Positions 45,191-53,274 of a stretch of DNA of 64,000 nucleotides are shown piece by piece. Numbering within the stretch: the first letter of the stretch is position 1; each line of letters starts with the position of its first letter. A model generated the notes under the pieces. The model did no database searches, was not told where the DNA came from, and was given only the letters and a program-made list of their open reading frames with translations. The translations under genes and the position numbers were made by a program. This stretch comes from Paludisphaera rhizosphaerae (GTDB lineage: Bacteria; Planctomycetota; Planctomycetia; Isosphaerales; Isosphaeraceae). The stretch covers positions 101,918 through 165,917 of the forward strand of contig NZ_JAALCR010000018.1 of NCBI RefSeq assembly GCF_011065895.1. The letters run 5' to 3'.

Positions 45191-46546
45191 TCACAGAGCG
45201 GATCGGCTCCGCTTTGGCTTCGATCGCGGCGAAGCATGGCCAGCCACGCCATCGATAAGCTGTTGATTCAGAAGCGTTTCCGTCACCACGCCGTCGGCTT
45301 CGTTCGTCGCGTTTTTCGCGGCGGCGAGATCATCTCGCCACCTCTCCACCCCGAAGAGGGCGGCTCGGAGGACCGGGTGAGGGTCGTCGGACTTCGGGGC
45401 GAGCGGTGCCGAAAACGATCTTCCCCCCTCGCGGGGGAAGACAGACGCCGAAGGCGTCAGATGAGGGGGACGACCGGCGTCGGGCGCGTCCCCGGCCGTC
45501 GGCTCCGAATCCGCCGCCGATCTCCCCTCGTCCGGCCGCTGCGCGGCCACCTTCCCCCGTGAGGGCGAAAGGCCGTTTTGGTCCCGATCGAGCTTCGCCG
45601 CGTCCTTTCGCATCTTCGTCAGGATCTGGATCGCCCGGAACATCTCGCGCGACCGCGCCGACTGGTATCGCCGCAGCCGCTCACCCGCCTCGTTGGCCAG
45701 GAACGAGGCCGCCTCGGCCCGCTCCAGGTCATCGTCGCCCTCGGCCTCTTCCAGCTCGGCCAGGATGTCGCTCAACCGCGAAACCTCCCCTTCCACGACC
45801 GCCCGCAGCCGGGCCCTGGCCTCATCCTCGTCGGTCGGCCGGGGGGCGAGTTCGCGCCAATGCCGATCCCTCTCGAAGGCCCCGCCGGAGGACGGGTCGC
45901 GGCGCATCGAGAATGCGTGGACGCGCTCCCAGAACTCGCCGCCTCCGCCTTCGGCGAGCACTTCCCAGGCCAGGAAGATCGCGTTCAAGGCCGGGTCGTC
46001 GACGGCGTCCACCGGCCGCTTGCCCAGGAGCCGGACGAACCGGTGATTGTCGGGGTCGCCCCACGCCTCGCCCGATTCGAGCAGCGCGCCGACCTCGCCC
46101 CAGCGGGCGAGCAGCCAGCGGACGCCCTCCGGCGACCCCTCCAGCTCCGCGACGATCCCCGCCGGCTCGCCGACCGTCAGAAGCAGCCTCCTCCCCAGGG
46201 CATCGACCCCCTCCGCCCGCGACCCTGACATCGCCCTTCGCACGCGCCTGGATATCAACGCGGCTTCATACCGCTCCGCGCGTTCCAGCGCCCACGACGC
46301 CTTCGCCGCGCGCTCCACGAGCGCCCTCTCGATCGCGTTCCGAGGCTCCCAATCCGCGACCCAGAGGCTGATGCGAGCCTCCAGCTCCGCCGGATCCTCA
46401 TGGGGCAAGACGCTCGGCGACTTCGACCGCAGCCCATGTTTGAGCGCGTTCATCCGGGCCCGCGCCTTGCCGGCCTCGGTCTTCGGCCCGGTGGACTTCT
46501 GCGCGTTCTCGCGGTTGGCGCGGATCTGGGCCTCGGTGGCGGGCAT
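45191..46546 (-). CDS. Planctomycete protein family of unknown function with palindromic elements in its C-terminus
   Basis: A 451-aa cytosolic protein starting at ATG 46546. The N-terminus PATEAQIRANRENAQKSTGP, then KTEAGKARARMNALKHGLRS, is a hallmark of a large planctomycete paralogue family whose function is unknown; it resembles a DNA- or RNA-binding basic segment but no role is shown. The middle is helical and acidic (ERAEAASFLANEAGERLRRY). From about residue 320 the product is encoded by family 1 and family 2 palindromic repeats (SPSRGKVAAQRPDEGRSAAD to [10 protein letters not shown] and PKSDDPHPVLRAALFGVERW), after which a more ordinary tail continues (ADGVVTETLLNQQ). Confidence 0.78.
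   Translation of the reverse strand: MPATEAQIRANRENAQKSTGPKTEAGKARARMNALKHGLRSKSPSVLPHEDPAELEARISLWVADWEPRNAIERALVERAAKASWALERAERYEAALISRRVRRAMSGSRAEGVDALGRRLLLTVGEPAGIVAELEGSPEGVRWLLARWGEVGALLESGEAWGDPDNHRFVRLLGKRPVDAVDDPALNAIFLAWEVLAEGGGGEFWERVHAFSMRRDPSSGGAFERDRHWRELAPRPTDEDEARARLRAVVEGEVSRLSDILAELEEAEGDDDLERAEAASFLANEAGERLRRYQSARSREMFRAIQILTKMRKDAAKLDRDQNGLSPSRGKVAAQRPDEGRSAADSEPTAGDAPDAGRPPHLTPSASVFPREGGRSFSAPLAPKSDDPHPVLRAALFGVERWRDDLAAAKNATNEADGVVTETLLNQQLIDGVAGHASPRSKPKRSRSAL
45345..45585. mobile_element. Family 1 plus family 2 palindromic elements inside a coding region
   Basis: Family 2-like arm at 45345-45405 (CCGGGTGAGGGTCGTCGGAC) followed by a full family 1 element at about 45417-45585 (CTTCCCCCCTCGCGGGGGAA, GTCAGATGAGGGGGACGACC ... 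CCTTCCCCCGTGAGGGCG). Relative to the minus-strand gene the order family 1 then family 2 is the same as in the intergenic copy at 9544-9766. The reading frame passes through without a stop. Confidence 0.75.
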
Positions 46547-46703
46547 GATGCGAATCTCCTCGAAGGTCGCGGCGGGAAGGTCACCTAGCTGGGACGATCC
46601 GCACGACGAGCGAGACGATTCCAATTACCGCGACTTTTCCGACGGCCGACCTGCCGAATAATCCAAATATGCCGGGTGCCCTGCCCACGCCCGTCGTGGG
46701 CAT

Positions 46704-46723
46704 GCGATCGGCGACGGTCGCGC
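46704..46723. repeat. 20-bp dispersed motif, third copy
   Basis: Exact copy of GCGATCGGCGACGGTCGCGC, next to the hairpin GCCCACGCCCGTCGTGGGC at 46683-46701. The same hairpin-plus-20-mer arrangement occurs near 6512-6557. Confidence 0.7.
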
Positions 46724-46757
46724 AACGGCCCGCGACGCTTCGCGGCCTCGACAGATC

Positions 46758-47103
46758 GCCTAGACCACCTATTTTTCCTGGTGATATAGGAGTGACCCCT
46801 TTCCGAGCCTCCACCTATTTTTCCTGGTGATATAGGAGTGACCCCTTTCCGAGCCTGACCCCTTTCCGAGCCTCTGATATAGGAGTGACCCCTTTCCGAG
46901 CCTCCTTTCCGAGCCTCCTTTCCGAGCCTTGATATAGGAGTGACCCCTTTCCGAGCCCCCCTTTCCGAGCCCTTTAGGAGTGACCCCTTTCCGAGCCCCT
47001 TTCCGAGCCATTTTTCCTGGTGATATAGGAGTGACCCCTTTCCGAGCCCCCCTAGACCACCTATTTTTCCTGGTGATATAGGAGTGACCCCTTTCCGAGC
47101 CTC
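46758..47103. repeat. Scrambled tandem-repeat array
   Basis: A unit of about 50 bases (GCCTAGACCACCTATTTTTC, CTGGTGATATAGGAGTGACC, CCTTTCCGAGCC) is present complete or truncated. By eye there are twelve copies of CTTTCCGAGCC and six of GATATAGGAGTGACCCC, plus a copy beginning at TAGGAGTGA. Truncated units are joined end to end, always finishing at CCGAGCC. On the minus strand the unit reads GGCTCGGAAAGGGGTCACTC, similar to the AAAGGGGTCAGGAGTC motif seen around REP-associated transposases (from memory). No gene is present in 46624-47186. Confidence 0.85.
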
Positions 47104-47186
47104 AAATGGTTTCCAGCCCGTGACTAGGTACAATCTTCACCGAATCGAACCGATGTGATATCCGCCTAAATCTGGAGACCTTTTTG

Positions 47187-48992
47187 ATGGTTTACCGCCT
47201 GACAACACTACTCGTTTTCGTCGCCGCAGCGTTTGTTGCCGATGAGGGTCGAGCCGAGGATGCAGCGGCGAGGACGGTGACCATCCAGGGCTCTGTCGTC
47301 GACCTGGACGGACATCCCGTTACTCAGGGCAGCCTGTACGTCTCCATTACTGGGAAATTGGCGACGGCCGGGGACTTTTCCAAGGAGACGACCACAAAGC
47401 TCGGTCCCGACGGGAGATACCGCATCGAGTTCCAGGACGCCTTGTTCGCAAGCCAGATCCCCCCGGCCTCGCTCGCGCTAAGGTATATCATGGCCGCGCC
47501 CGGTTTCCGCGTTGAGGAGGGGCGACCGACCGTCGGATCCGAATCCGTGGCCCTCGATCTGCGACTCACCCCCGAGGCGTGGAAAACGACGGCCTTCAAA
47601 TTCGTCGACCGACGCAGCCAGCCGGTTGGAGGGGCCGACGTTCAGGTGCAACTTGCGGGGAGGATCGACTGGACGCTCCTCCAGACCGACCCCGAAGGAC
47701 GTTGCCGGGTCAGCATGCCCCCTGGAATTGGCTTCGGCATGAATGTGTCCTCACGGAATTACTTGCCTATCAGTTTCTCGTTCCGAGCCTCCGCGGACGG
47801 TCCAACCGAGGTTGCCGTTCCCATGTTCGACCCTATTCGGGGCCGTGTCGTCGATCCGGCCGGCGCTCCGCTCAAAGGCGTGCGGATCGGCTGCCGAATG
47901 TACTACGAATACGATGAGAAGTTACCGGGGGATCAACAGTCGCTTTTCCTGGGCGGCATCACCAACTTCGATGACAAGGGAGCGACCGACGATCAGGGCC
48001 TTTTCGATGTCAGGCCGCCCATTCACCTGTCAACCAAGGGGATGGATCGGACGAACAAGTTCATGATCGTTCCAGTAGCTTTATGCTTTGGCGACGAGAC
48101 ACTGAAGCACATGGCTTTCCTGGGCATAGATCTCAACGACTCACCTCCATTTCACGAAGTTGTTTTGAAGTCGGCGAGTCATGTCCGAATTCCATTGGAG
48201 CATGAAGTCACTTCCCCCGCGGGTAGGTACGAGGGTAACTGGCTTTTGTACATTCCAGTTCGATGGAATAACCAGAGCGGGCAAGTCATGTCGATGCTCG
48301 GGGACTGGGGGCGACGGGACGGCAACATGTTGGAGACCTATTGCCCCGAGGGACGCTACCGCTTGTTTGTGTCTTCAAGAGATCCTGTTAGCATGAAAGT
48401 GCTTGAAGAGACGACGATCGACTTCGACGTACCAGCCGGCGGTGCCCCCCTGACGCTGCCGAAGCAATCATTGCCCGCGCCGCTGCTACTCAAGCTTGTC
48501 GGCAAGCCTGCTCCGGAGATCGACGCCCGGGACCTCGACACTGGCAACCCGGTCCGGCTGGCGGACTTTCGCGGCAAGGTCGTCGTTCTGGACTTCTGGG
48601 GCTACTGGTGCGGCCCCTGCGTCGGCTCCATGCCCGATTTGATGAAGCTTCAGGATCGTTACAAGGATCGGCCGGTCGTCATCCTGGCTCTCCACGACCA
48701 GTCGATCCAAACCAGAGCGGCCTATGATCGCGAGTTGGCAGGTGTCAAGAGGCTGGCCTGGAATGGACGCGACCTGCCGTTCCGGGTCGCCGTCGACGCG
48801 CCTTCCCCAGACCTACCGAAGGACGATCCAGGGACCGGCCGCGGAATCACCTGCGACCGATACGAGATTGACTCATTTCCCTCCACCCTGGTTATTGGTC
48901 CAGATGGTGTCATTGTGGGAAAGGCGAGTGCGAGGACTCCCGGCGCCCTGGATGCCTTGATCGATCGCGTCCTGCCTCCCGCCGCTCCCTGA
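47187..48992 (+). CDS. Secreted carboxypeptidase-regulatory-like / TlpA-type thioredoxin fusion protein
   Basis: A 601-aa exported protein from ATG 47187 (the TTG just before it is a possible start). Signal peptide MVYRLTTLLVFVAAAFVADE. Beta-sandwich regulatory domains follow (VTIQGSVVDLDGHPVTQGSL; IRGRVVDPAGAPLKGVRIGC). The C-terminal thioredoxin domain has FRGKVVVLDFWGYWCGPCVG (CGPC around residue 475) and SFPSTLVIGPDGVIVG. This is an extracytoplasmic thiol-disulfide protein of the kind common in planctomycetes. Compared with neighbours it uses more A/T-ending codons and the DNA is less GC-rich, and it sits right beside the scrambled repeat array, hinting at a different origin. Confidence 0.88.
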   Translation: MVYRLTTLLVFVAAAFVADEGRAEDAAARTVTIQGSVVDLDGHPVTQGSLYVSITGKLATAGDFSKETTTKLGPDGRYRIEFQDALFASQIPPASLALRYIMAAPGFRVEEGRPTVGSESVALDLRLTPEAWKTTAFKFVDRRSQPVGGADVQVQLAGRIDWTLLQTDPEGRCRVSMPPGIGFGMNVSSRNYLPISFSFRASADGPTEVAVPMFDPIRGRVVDPAGAPLKGVRIGCRMYYEYDEKLPGDQQSLFLGGITNFDDKGATDDQGLFDVRPPIHLSTKGMDRTNKFMIVPVALCFGDETLKHMAFLGIDLNDSPPFHEVVLKSASHVRIPLEHEVTSPAGRYEGNWLLYIPVRWNNQSGQVMSMLGDWGRRDGNMLETYCPEGRYRLFVSSRDPVSMKVLEETTIDFDVPAGGAPLTLPKQSLPAPLLLKLVGKPAPEIDARDLDTGNPVRLADFRGKVVVLDFWGYWCGPCVGSMPDLMKLQDRYKDRPVVILALHDQSIQTRAAYDRELAGVKRLAWNGRDLPFRVAVDAPSPDLPKDDPGTGRGITCDRYEIDSFPSTLVIGPDGVIVGKASARTPGALDALIDRVLPPAAP

Positions 48993-49179
48993 GTTCAACG
49001 GGAGCGAAAGATCCGCCCCTGGGACTTTTTCACGGCTGATGCTCCGAACCGTGGACAGCCCAGATCCACCAATCGCTGAGAAATCCCCTTTCGGAACGCC
49101 TCCCCTTTTGCCTCCTCACTCTGAAGGTCGCAAGGCAATCCCCGCTCAGCGGCACCGAAGTAGGATAAACCTGGGCACC

Positions 49180-49270
49180 GTGGCCACGCTCGCGTGGTCA
49201 TGAACCGACTTGGGCGACTGCGTGACCGACGCCGATCGCATGGCCACGCAAGCGTGGCCATGGCACCCGA
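49180..49270. repeat. Family 4 hairpin repeats
   Basis: Two hairpins: GTGGCCACGCTCGCGTGGTC and ATGGCCACGCAAGCGTGGCC followed by ATGGCACCC. The gene-free stretch 48993-49763 otherwise contains a diverged dispersed repeat at about 49390-49560 (TGGTCGTATGGTATCTCAAT; GGCCGAACGAACCCAACGCC) and nothing else recognised. Confidence 0.65.
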
Positions 49271-49763
49271 GCCCAACTTTCAATCCGGAAACAACTTCGG
49301 ACAGACAGAAGTGGGCGAGGAGTGTTGAAAAAACAACACTCTCACGAATCGCAGTCAGAAGTCGCGTGGTGAGGACGGCCGTCCAGAACCAAAATGGGCC
49401 TTTTGGTCGTATGGTATCTCAATGGAGGGACCGACCAGGCCGCCTCCGAGGTTGGTGGCAAAGATCGAGGACGAAACGGTCCGGTCTTTGCGTTGAAATC
49501 GGCCGAACGAACCCAACGCCCAGGGCGGATTTTCCATAAACAAAGCGTTTCCTCATCGAGAGTTCCGTCGAATGGCTCCGGTCACGCCCGGCTGGGAACG
49601 AAGCCAACGCCGTCGGGGTTGTTGACAAGGCCGTGTGGGGTTCCGATCATTCAGGGGGCGCAGCCGGCCCCCTCGGCGAGGATCGCCGAATCCGGAGACC
49701 GGCGAAATCTTCCAACGCCACCGGCCTCTCGGGGCGTAACAAGATTTGTGGGGAGATGGCGCG

Positions 49764-50477
49764 ATGCGGAAACGGGTCGGAAACGTCATCCCTTCATCGC
49801 CCGAGGCGGACGCCGACGGGCGAAGCGAACTCCTGAACGGGCCTGGCGTTGCGTCTGACGTGGCGGCGGTCGAGCCGACGCCCCTGGACGACGAGGGGAA
49901 CCTCAACGACGCCTGGCTCGTCGAGCGGGTGCGGCGAGGCGACCACGCGGCCTTCGGCGTTCTCGTGAGGCGCTACGAGCGGAAGCTGATCCGGGTGCTG
50001 ACGCGGCTCGTCCGCGATCCCGAGATCGCCCGCGACCTGGCGCAAGAGACGTTCTGGCGGGTGTACAACCGGCTGGATCGTTTCGACACGGGGAGGCGCT
50101 TCGGCCCCTGGCTGTTCCGCATCGGCGTCAACCTGGGCCTGGATCAGCTTCGGCGCGGGCGGGGCGAGCCGCCCCCCGGGTCGCTGGATCGGGTCCACGG
50201 CGACGAAGGCGTCCCCTATGACCCGCCCGACCCTGACCCCCGCGTCCGGGCCGAGCTGGCTCAGGAAGTTCAGTTCATCCTGGCCCAACTTCCGCTGTCG
50301 TACCGAACCATCCTGGTGCTCCGCGACCTGGAAGGGTTCTCGTCGTCGGAAGTGGCCGCGATCGTGGGAAGACGAGAGGCGACGATCCGCTGGCGCCTGT
50401 CGAAGGCGCGGGAGAGGTTTCGCCAAATCTGGGAGCGTCGCCAGGATGCGGCGCAGGAGGCAGCCACGGACGGCTGA
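49764..50477 (+). CDS. ECF-type RNA polymerase sigma factor, RpoE-like
   Basis: Sigma factor of 237 aa from ATG 49764 (GGAG upstream). An N-terminal extension of about 45 residues precedes region 2 (RRYERKLIRVLTRLVRDPEI, ARDLAQETFWRVYNRLDRFD, FGPWLFRIGVNLGLDQLRRG) and region 4 (QLPLSYRTILVLRDLEGFSS, SEVAAIVGRREATIRWRLSK). These are the standard RpoE-type motifs. The next gene, ten bases on, encodes a zinc-finger anti-sigma factor, and then an HtrA-like membrane protein; the order sigma, anti-sigma, protease is that of envelope stress loci. Confidence 0.94.
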   Translation: MRKRVGNVIPSSPEADADGRSELLNGPGVASDVAAVEPTPLDDEGNLNDAWLVERVRRGDHAAFGVLVRRYERKLIRVLTRLVRDPEIARDLAQETFWRVYNRLDRFDTGRRFGPWLFRIGVNLGLDQLRRGRGEPPPGSLDRVHGDEGVPYDPPDPDPRVRAELAQEVQFILAQLPLSYRTILVLRDLEGFSSSEVAAIVGRREATIRWRLSKARERFRQIWERRQDAAQEAATDG

Positions 50478-50486
50478 CCATCGACC

Positions 50487-51371
50487 ATGACGAAAACGCC
50501 GGACGACAAAGCGTGCGCCTGGGTTCGCGACCGACTGCCGATGCTGGCGGAGACGGACGCCGACTCCCTCGCGCCCGCCCCTGAGACGGAAGCCGCCCTG
50601 GCCCCCCAGGAACGTCGAGCCGTTGAGGCCCACCTGGCCGGCTGCCCGGCTTGCCTCGCCCGTCGCGAGAGCCAGACCCGGGCGTTCGACGCCCTGTCGG
50701 CCGCGGCCGTCGAGCCGCCGATCGGCCCCGGCGCCCCCTCGCTATGGCCGGCGCTTCAGGCGCGGATCCAGGCCGCCGAAGCCCGGACGCGCAACCCGTT
50801 GAACCACGCCGCGGCCCGCGCGGCGAGCGTCCTCGACGAACTCCCCCTGCAACTGGTCTGGACCGAAGACACCGCCCGCGAGGAGGTTCCGGAACGGCTT
50901 CGCCGCTGGTTCGACCCTCAGCGCGCCGCCGTCGCCTGCGATCGTCTTCTTCAGCCCGCCGCTGGACTCGCCGGCGCGCTGGCCGCCGCAGCCCTGCTGG
51001 CGGCCGTCGTCGGGTACTCGCTGGCCCAGACCTCCCGCGACGAGCACGAGGCGCGAATCGCCGCCGCCGCCGCCCCGCTCCAGGTCACGGCCCCGGTTCA
51101 GGCCGAGTCCGTTCCGCTGGTCGTCACGCCTTCCCGGGCCGAGGCGATCGGGGTTCTCGCCTCCTCTGGCCCCGCCGATCTGGCCGTCCTCGACGCCCGA
51201 AGCCTGGCGCAGAACACGCTTCCTCCCCTCCGCGAGCCCGACGGCCGCGGCGTCGACGTCGACCAGGCCGCCCGATCCGTCCCGGCTCCCCTGCCCACCG
51301 CCGTCCGTTTCGACCTCGATCGCGGCGTCCCCATGCCTCCCGACGCCCGGGTCGGCAAGCCGGCCTATTGA
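50487..51371 (+). CDS. zf-HC2 anti-sigma factor, membrane-anchored
   Basis: A 294-aa protein beginning MTKTPDDKACAWVRDRLPML. The zinc-finger anti-sigma motif is visible as VEAHLAGCPACLARR (H-x3-C-x2-C, about residues 51-58), preceded by an upstream Cys/acidic helix. A hydrophobic segment LAGALAAAALLAAVVGYSLA (about 155-175) can cross the membrane, leaving a Pro/Ala-rich extracytoplasmic tail. It lies nine bases after the ECF sigma gene and so is its likely antagonist: it would hold the sigma factor at the membrane until a signal releases it. The release mechanism is open because the neighbouring HtrA-like protein looks inactive. Confidence 0.9.
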   Translation: MTKTPDDKACAWVRDRLPMLAETDADSLAPAPETEAALAPQERRAVEAHLAGCPACLARRESQTRAFDALSAAAVEPPIGPGAPSLWPALQARIQAAEARTRNPLNHAAARAASVLDELPLQLVWTEDTAREEVPERLRRWFDPQRAAVACDRLLQPAAGLAGALAAAALLAAVVGYSLAQTSRDEHEARIAAAAAPLQVTAPVQAESVPLVVTPSRAEAIGVLASSGPADLAVLDARSLAQNTLPPLREPDGRGVDVDQAARSVPAPLPTAVRFDLDRGVPMPPDARVGKPAY

Positions 51372-51481
51372 TTCCCATTTGGTTCACGCCCCGCGCCGGT
51401 GCGGGGCGGCGCGGTTGGCGCTCTTGAGTTCAGGTCCTATTCTTGCACTATCGGCCGAGGGACTTTCGCCGTTCCTGGAGG

Positions 51482-51540
51482 CTGGGTCGCGACCCAGTCT
51501 GCGGAAAGCTCGGCCCTCTCCAGACTGGGTCGCGACTCGG
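51482..51540. promoter_or_regulatory. Palindrome and inverted repeat between anti-sigma and HtrA-like genes
   Basis: CTGGGTCGCGACCCAG (51482-51497) is a perfect 16-bp palindrome. With the following TCTG it also pairs with CAGACTGGGTCGCGACTCGG at 51521-51540 (17 of 20 positions by eye). It could be an operator, a terminator or a transcript hairpin uncoupling the downstream gene; I cannot tell which. Confidence 0.45.
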
Positions 51541-51603
51541 TCCACAGGAGTACCTCTCCGCGGAATTGAGCGTGTTCGTCCATCACCCTGAGAATCCGCC
51601 CTC

Positions 51604-53268
51604 ATGGACAGTCGGGACGCCTCGGTCCAGAACCGCCTGACGCTCTGGCTGGCCAGCGGCCTGTTTTTCGCCGCCCTGGTCCTGGCGATCACCGCGCGAC
51701 GCGTCCCAGAGCCTCCCAAGCCGGCGGCCAAGCCACTCGACCGGCTGTTGAAGCCGTCCGCGACGGCCAAGCCGACCCCGGTGGAGGCCCCCCAGGCCAA
51801 GGCGGCCGTCGAAACTCCGCCGACCATCGGGGCCGCGAAGCCGGCTTCCCCCCCTTCTCCCCGGCCGGCGACCGAAGTTCCAGCCTCAACGACCAAGAGC
51901 GACCTGGCCTTCGCCGGGCGTCGCCGGGATCCCGAGGAGGAGGAGGACGAGGCCCTGTTCGGGGCCATGGAGCGGCTGGAGCGCCGAATGGCCGCCGGCA
52001 TGGCCCGCGCCCGCGAGTCGGTCGTGGCCATCGAGTACACGGCCTCCGGCGGCGCCGCCGACGCCCGAGGCGCAGCGGTCGGCGTGGTCGTCGACGGCCG
52101 TCGGGGCGAGGTTCTCTCGGTCGGCATCGAACGCCCCCCCAGCGAGCCCGGCGCAGCCTCCACGATCATCGCCCGCGACGTCTTCGGCCGGCGCCACGCC
52201 GCGCACTGGATCGCCGCCGACCCTGAGACCGGCCTGACCCTCTTGCAGATCCCCGGCAACGTCCTGCGGTCGATCCGCCCGGCTTCCGACGCTCCCCCCC
52301 TGGGAGGGCAGGTCTTCGTCGTCGGCAACCCTTTCGGCCTGGGCCATTCCGTCAGCCGAGGCCAGGTCTCCGGGCTCGATCGCTCGGTGAAGATCCGGGG
52401 CCTTCAGCTCAACGGCACGATCCAGATCCAGACCCCGCTGTTCGCCGGCGACAACGGGGCGGCTGTGGTCAACTACCGGGGCCAGTGGCTGGGCCTGATC
52501 CGAGGCGGCCTGGCCCCCGCCGCTCAGCCCGAGGCCGGCTCCGGCGCTGGCTCCGGAGCCGTCGCCGTTGGCTCCGCAGGCTCCGAACTGGGCTTCGCCA
52601 TCCCGGCCGACACGGCCCTCTGGATCGCCTCACAGCTCCACGAACGGGGACGGGTCGACCGCGCGTTTCTGGGCGTCCGGTTCGAGCCCGATTCGACGGC
52701 CGCGGAGGGTCCTGAAGGCGCCGGCCTCCGTGAAGTCCTCCCCGACACCCCGGCGGCTCGCGGCAGCCTCCAGGCGGGCGAGCGCATCGTCTCGTTCGAC
52801 GGCCGGCCGATCCACACCGCCCACGAACTGACCGAGCGGCTCGACCTGACTCCGGCCGAGAAATTCGTCCGACTGGAGGTCATCCACGGCGACGGCCCCC
52901 GGCGCCAGCAGCGCAGCGTCTGGATCCAGACGACCCGACGCCCCGAGGCTCCCCGTCCCGCGGCCGCTCCTCCCGTCACGGCCGAGGCCGAGAAGCCGAA
53001 AGACGCAGCGGCGGCGTCGCCCGACGTCGTCCCCACCTCGGCCGTCGTCGCCGCGCCGCCGGGTCCTCAGGCGGTGCCGTCGCCGACTCCCGATCAGCCT
53101 CAACCGAAGCACCAGGACGGCCCGATCCCGCCGCCGCGAGGCGACGAGCTTCAGCCGCCGCTCCCCCGCGCGGTCGCCGAGCGGATCGAGCAGTTGGAGC
53201 GTCGGATCGAGCAACTGGAGCAGCAGCGTTCGACGACCGTGGCCGCCCCCCAACCCGACGCCCCGTGA
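51604..53268 (+). CDS. HtrA-like membrane protein with PDZ domain and degenerate catalytic triad
   Basis: A 554-aa protein with an N-terminal membrane helix (LTLWLASGLFFAALVLAITA), a Pro/Ala linker, an HtrA-like trypsin fold (about 135-310), a PDZ domain (LGVRFEPDS...AGERIVSFDGRPIHTAHELT), a Pro-rich stretch and a C-terminal coiled coil (RIEQLERRIEQLEQQ). The fold is clear from VVGNPFGLGHSVSRGQVSGL, but the catalytic triad is not: the His position (usually TNxHVV) reads VLSVGIER, the Asp position (DLALL) reads ETGLTLLQI, and the Ser motif GNSGGPL reads GDNGAAVV. It is therefore predicted to be a non-proteolytic sensor or scaffold. The position after sigma and anti-sigma genes supports a regulatory job. 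Confidence 0.85.
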   Translation: MDSRDASVQNRLTLWLASGLFFAALVLAITARRVPEPPKPAAKPLDRLLKPSATAKPTPVEAPQAKAAVETPPTIGAAKPASPPSPRPATEVPASTTKSDLAFAGRRRDPEEEEDEALFGAMERLERRMAAGMARARESVVAIEYTASGGAADARGAAVGVVVDGRRGEVLSVGIERPPSEPGAASTIIARDVFGRRHAAHWIAADPETGLTLLQIPGNVLRSIRPASDAPPLGGQVFVVGNPFGLGHSVSRGQVSGLDRSVKIRGLQLNGTIQIQTPLFAGDNGAAVVNYRGQWLGLIRGGLAPAAQPEAGSGAGSGAVAVGSAGSELGFAIPADTALWIASQLHERGRVDRAFLGVRFEPDSTAAEGPEGAGLREVLPDTPAARGSLQAGERIVSFDGRPIHTAHELTERLDLTPAEKFVRLEVIHGDGPRRQQRSVWIQTTRRPEAPRPAAAPPVTAEAEKPKDAAAASPDVVPTSAVVAAPPGPQAVPSPTPDQPQPKHQDGPIPPPRGDELQPPLPRAVAERIEQLERRIEQLEQQRSTTVAAPQPDAP

Positions 53269-53274
53269 GACTTC

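Noticed and set aside
46758..47103. Possible CRISPR array
   Set aside because: Units are unequal, spacing is irregular, no unique spacers of constant length and no cas genes nearby.
46585..47133. Minus-strand frame through the scrambled repeat array encoding SERGHSYI-like repeats
   Set aside because: The peptide repeats come only from the DNA repeat; there is no start with a ribosome-binding site and frame is lost at truncated units.
49394..49858. Open frame upstream of the second ECF sigma gene
   Set aside because: It overlaps the sigma gene out of frame, contains diverged repeat sequence and shows no domain or ribosome-binding site.
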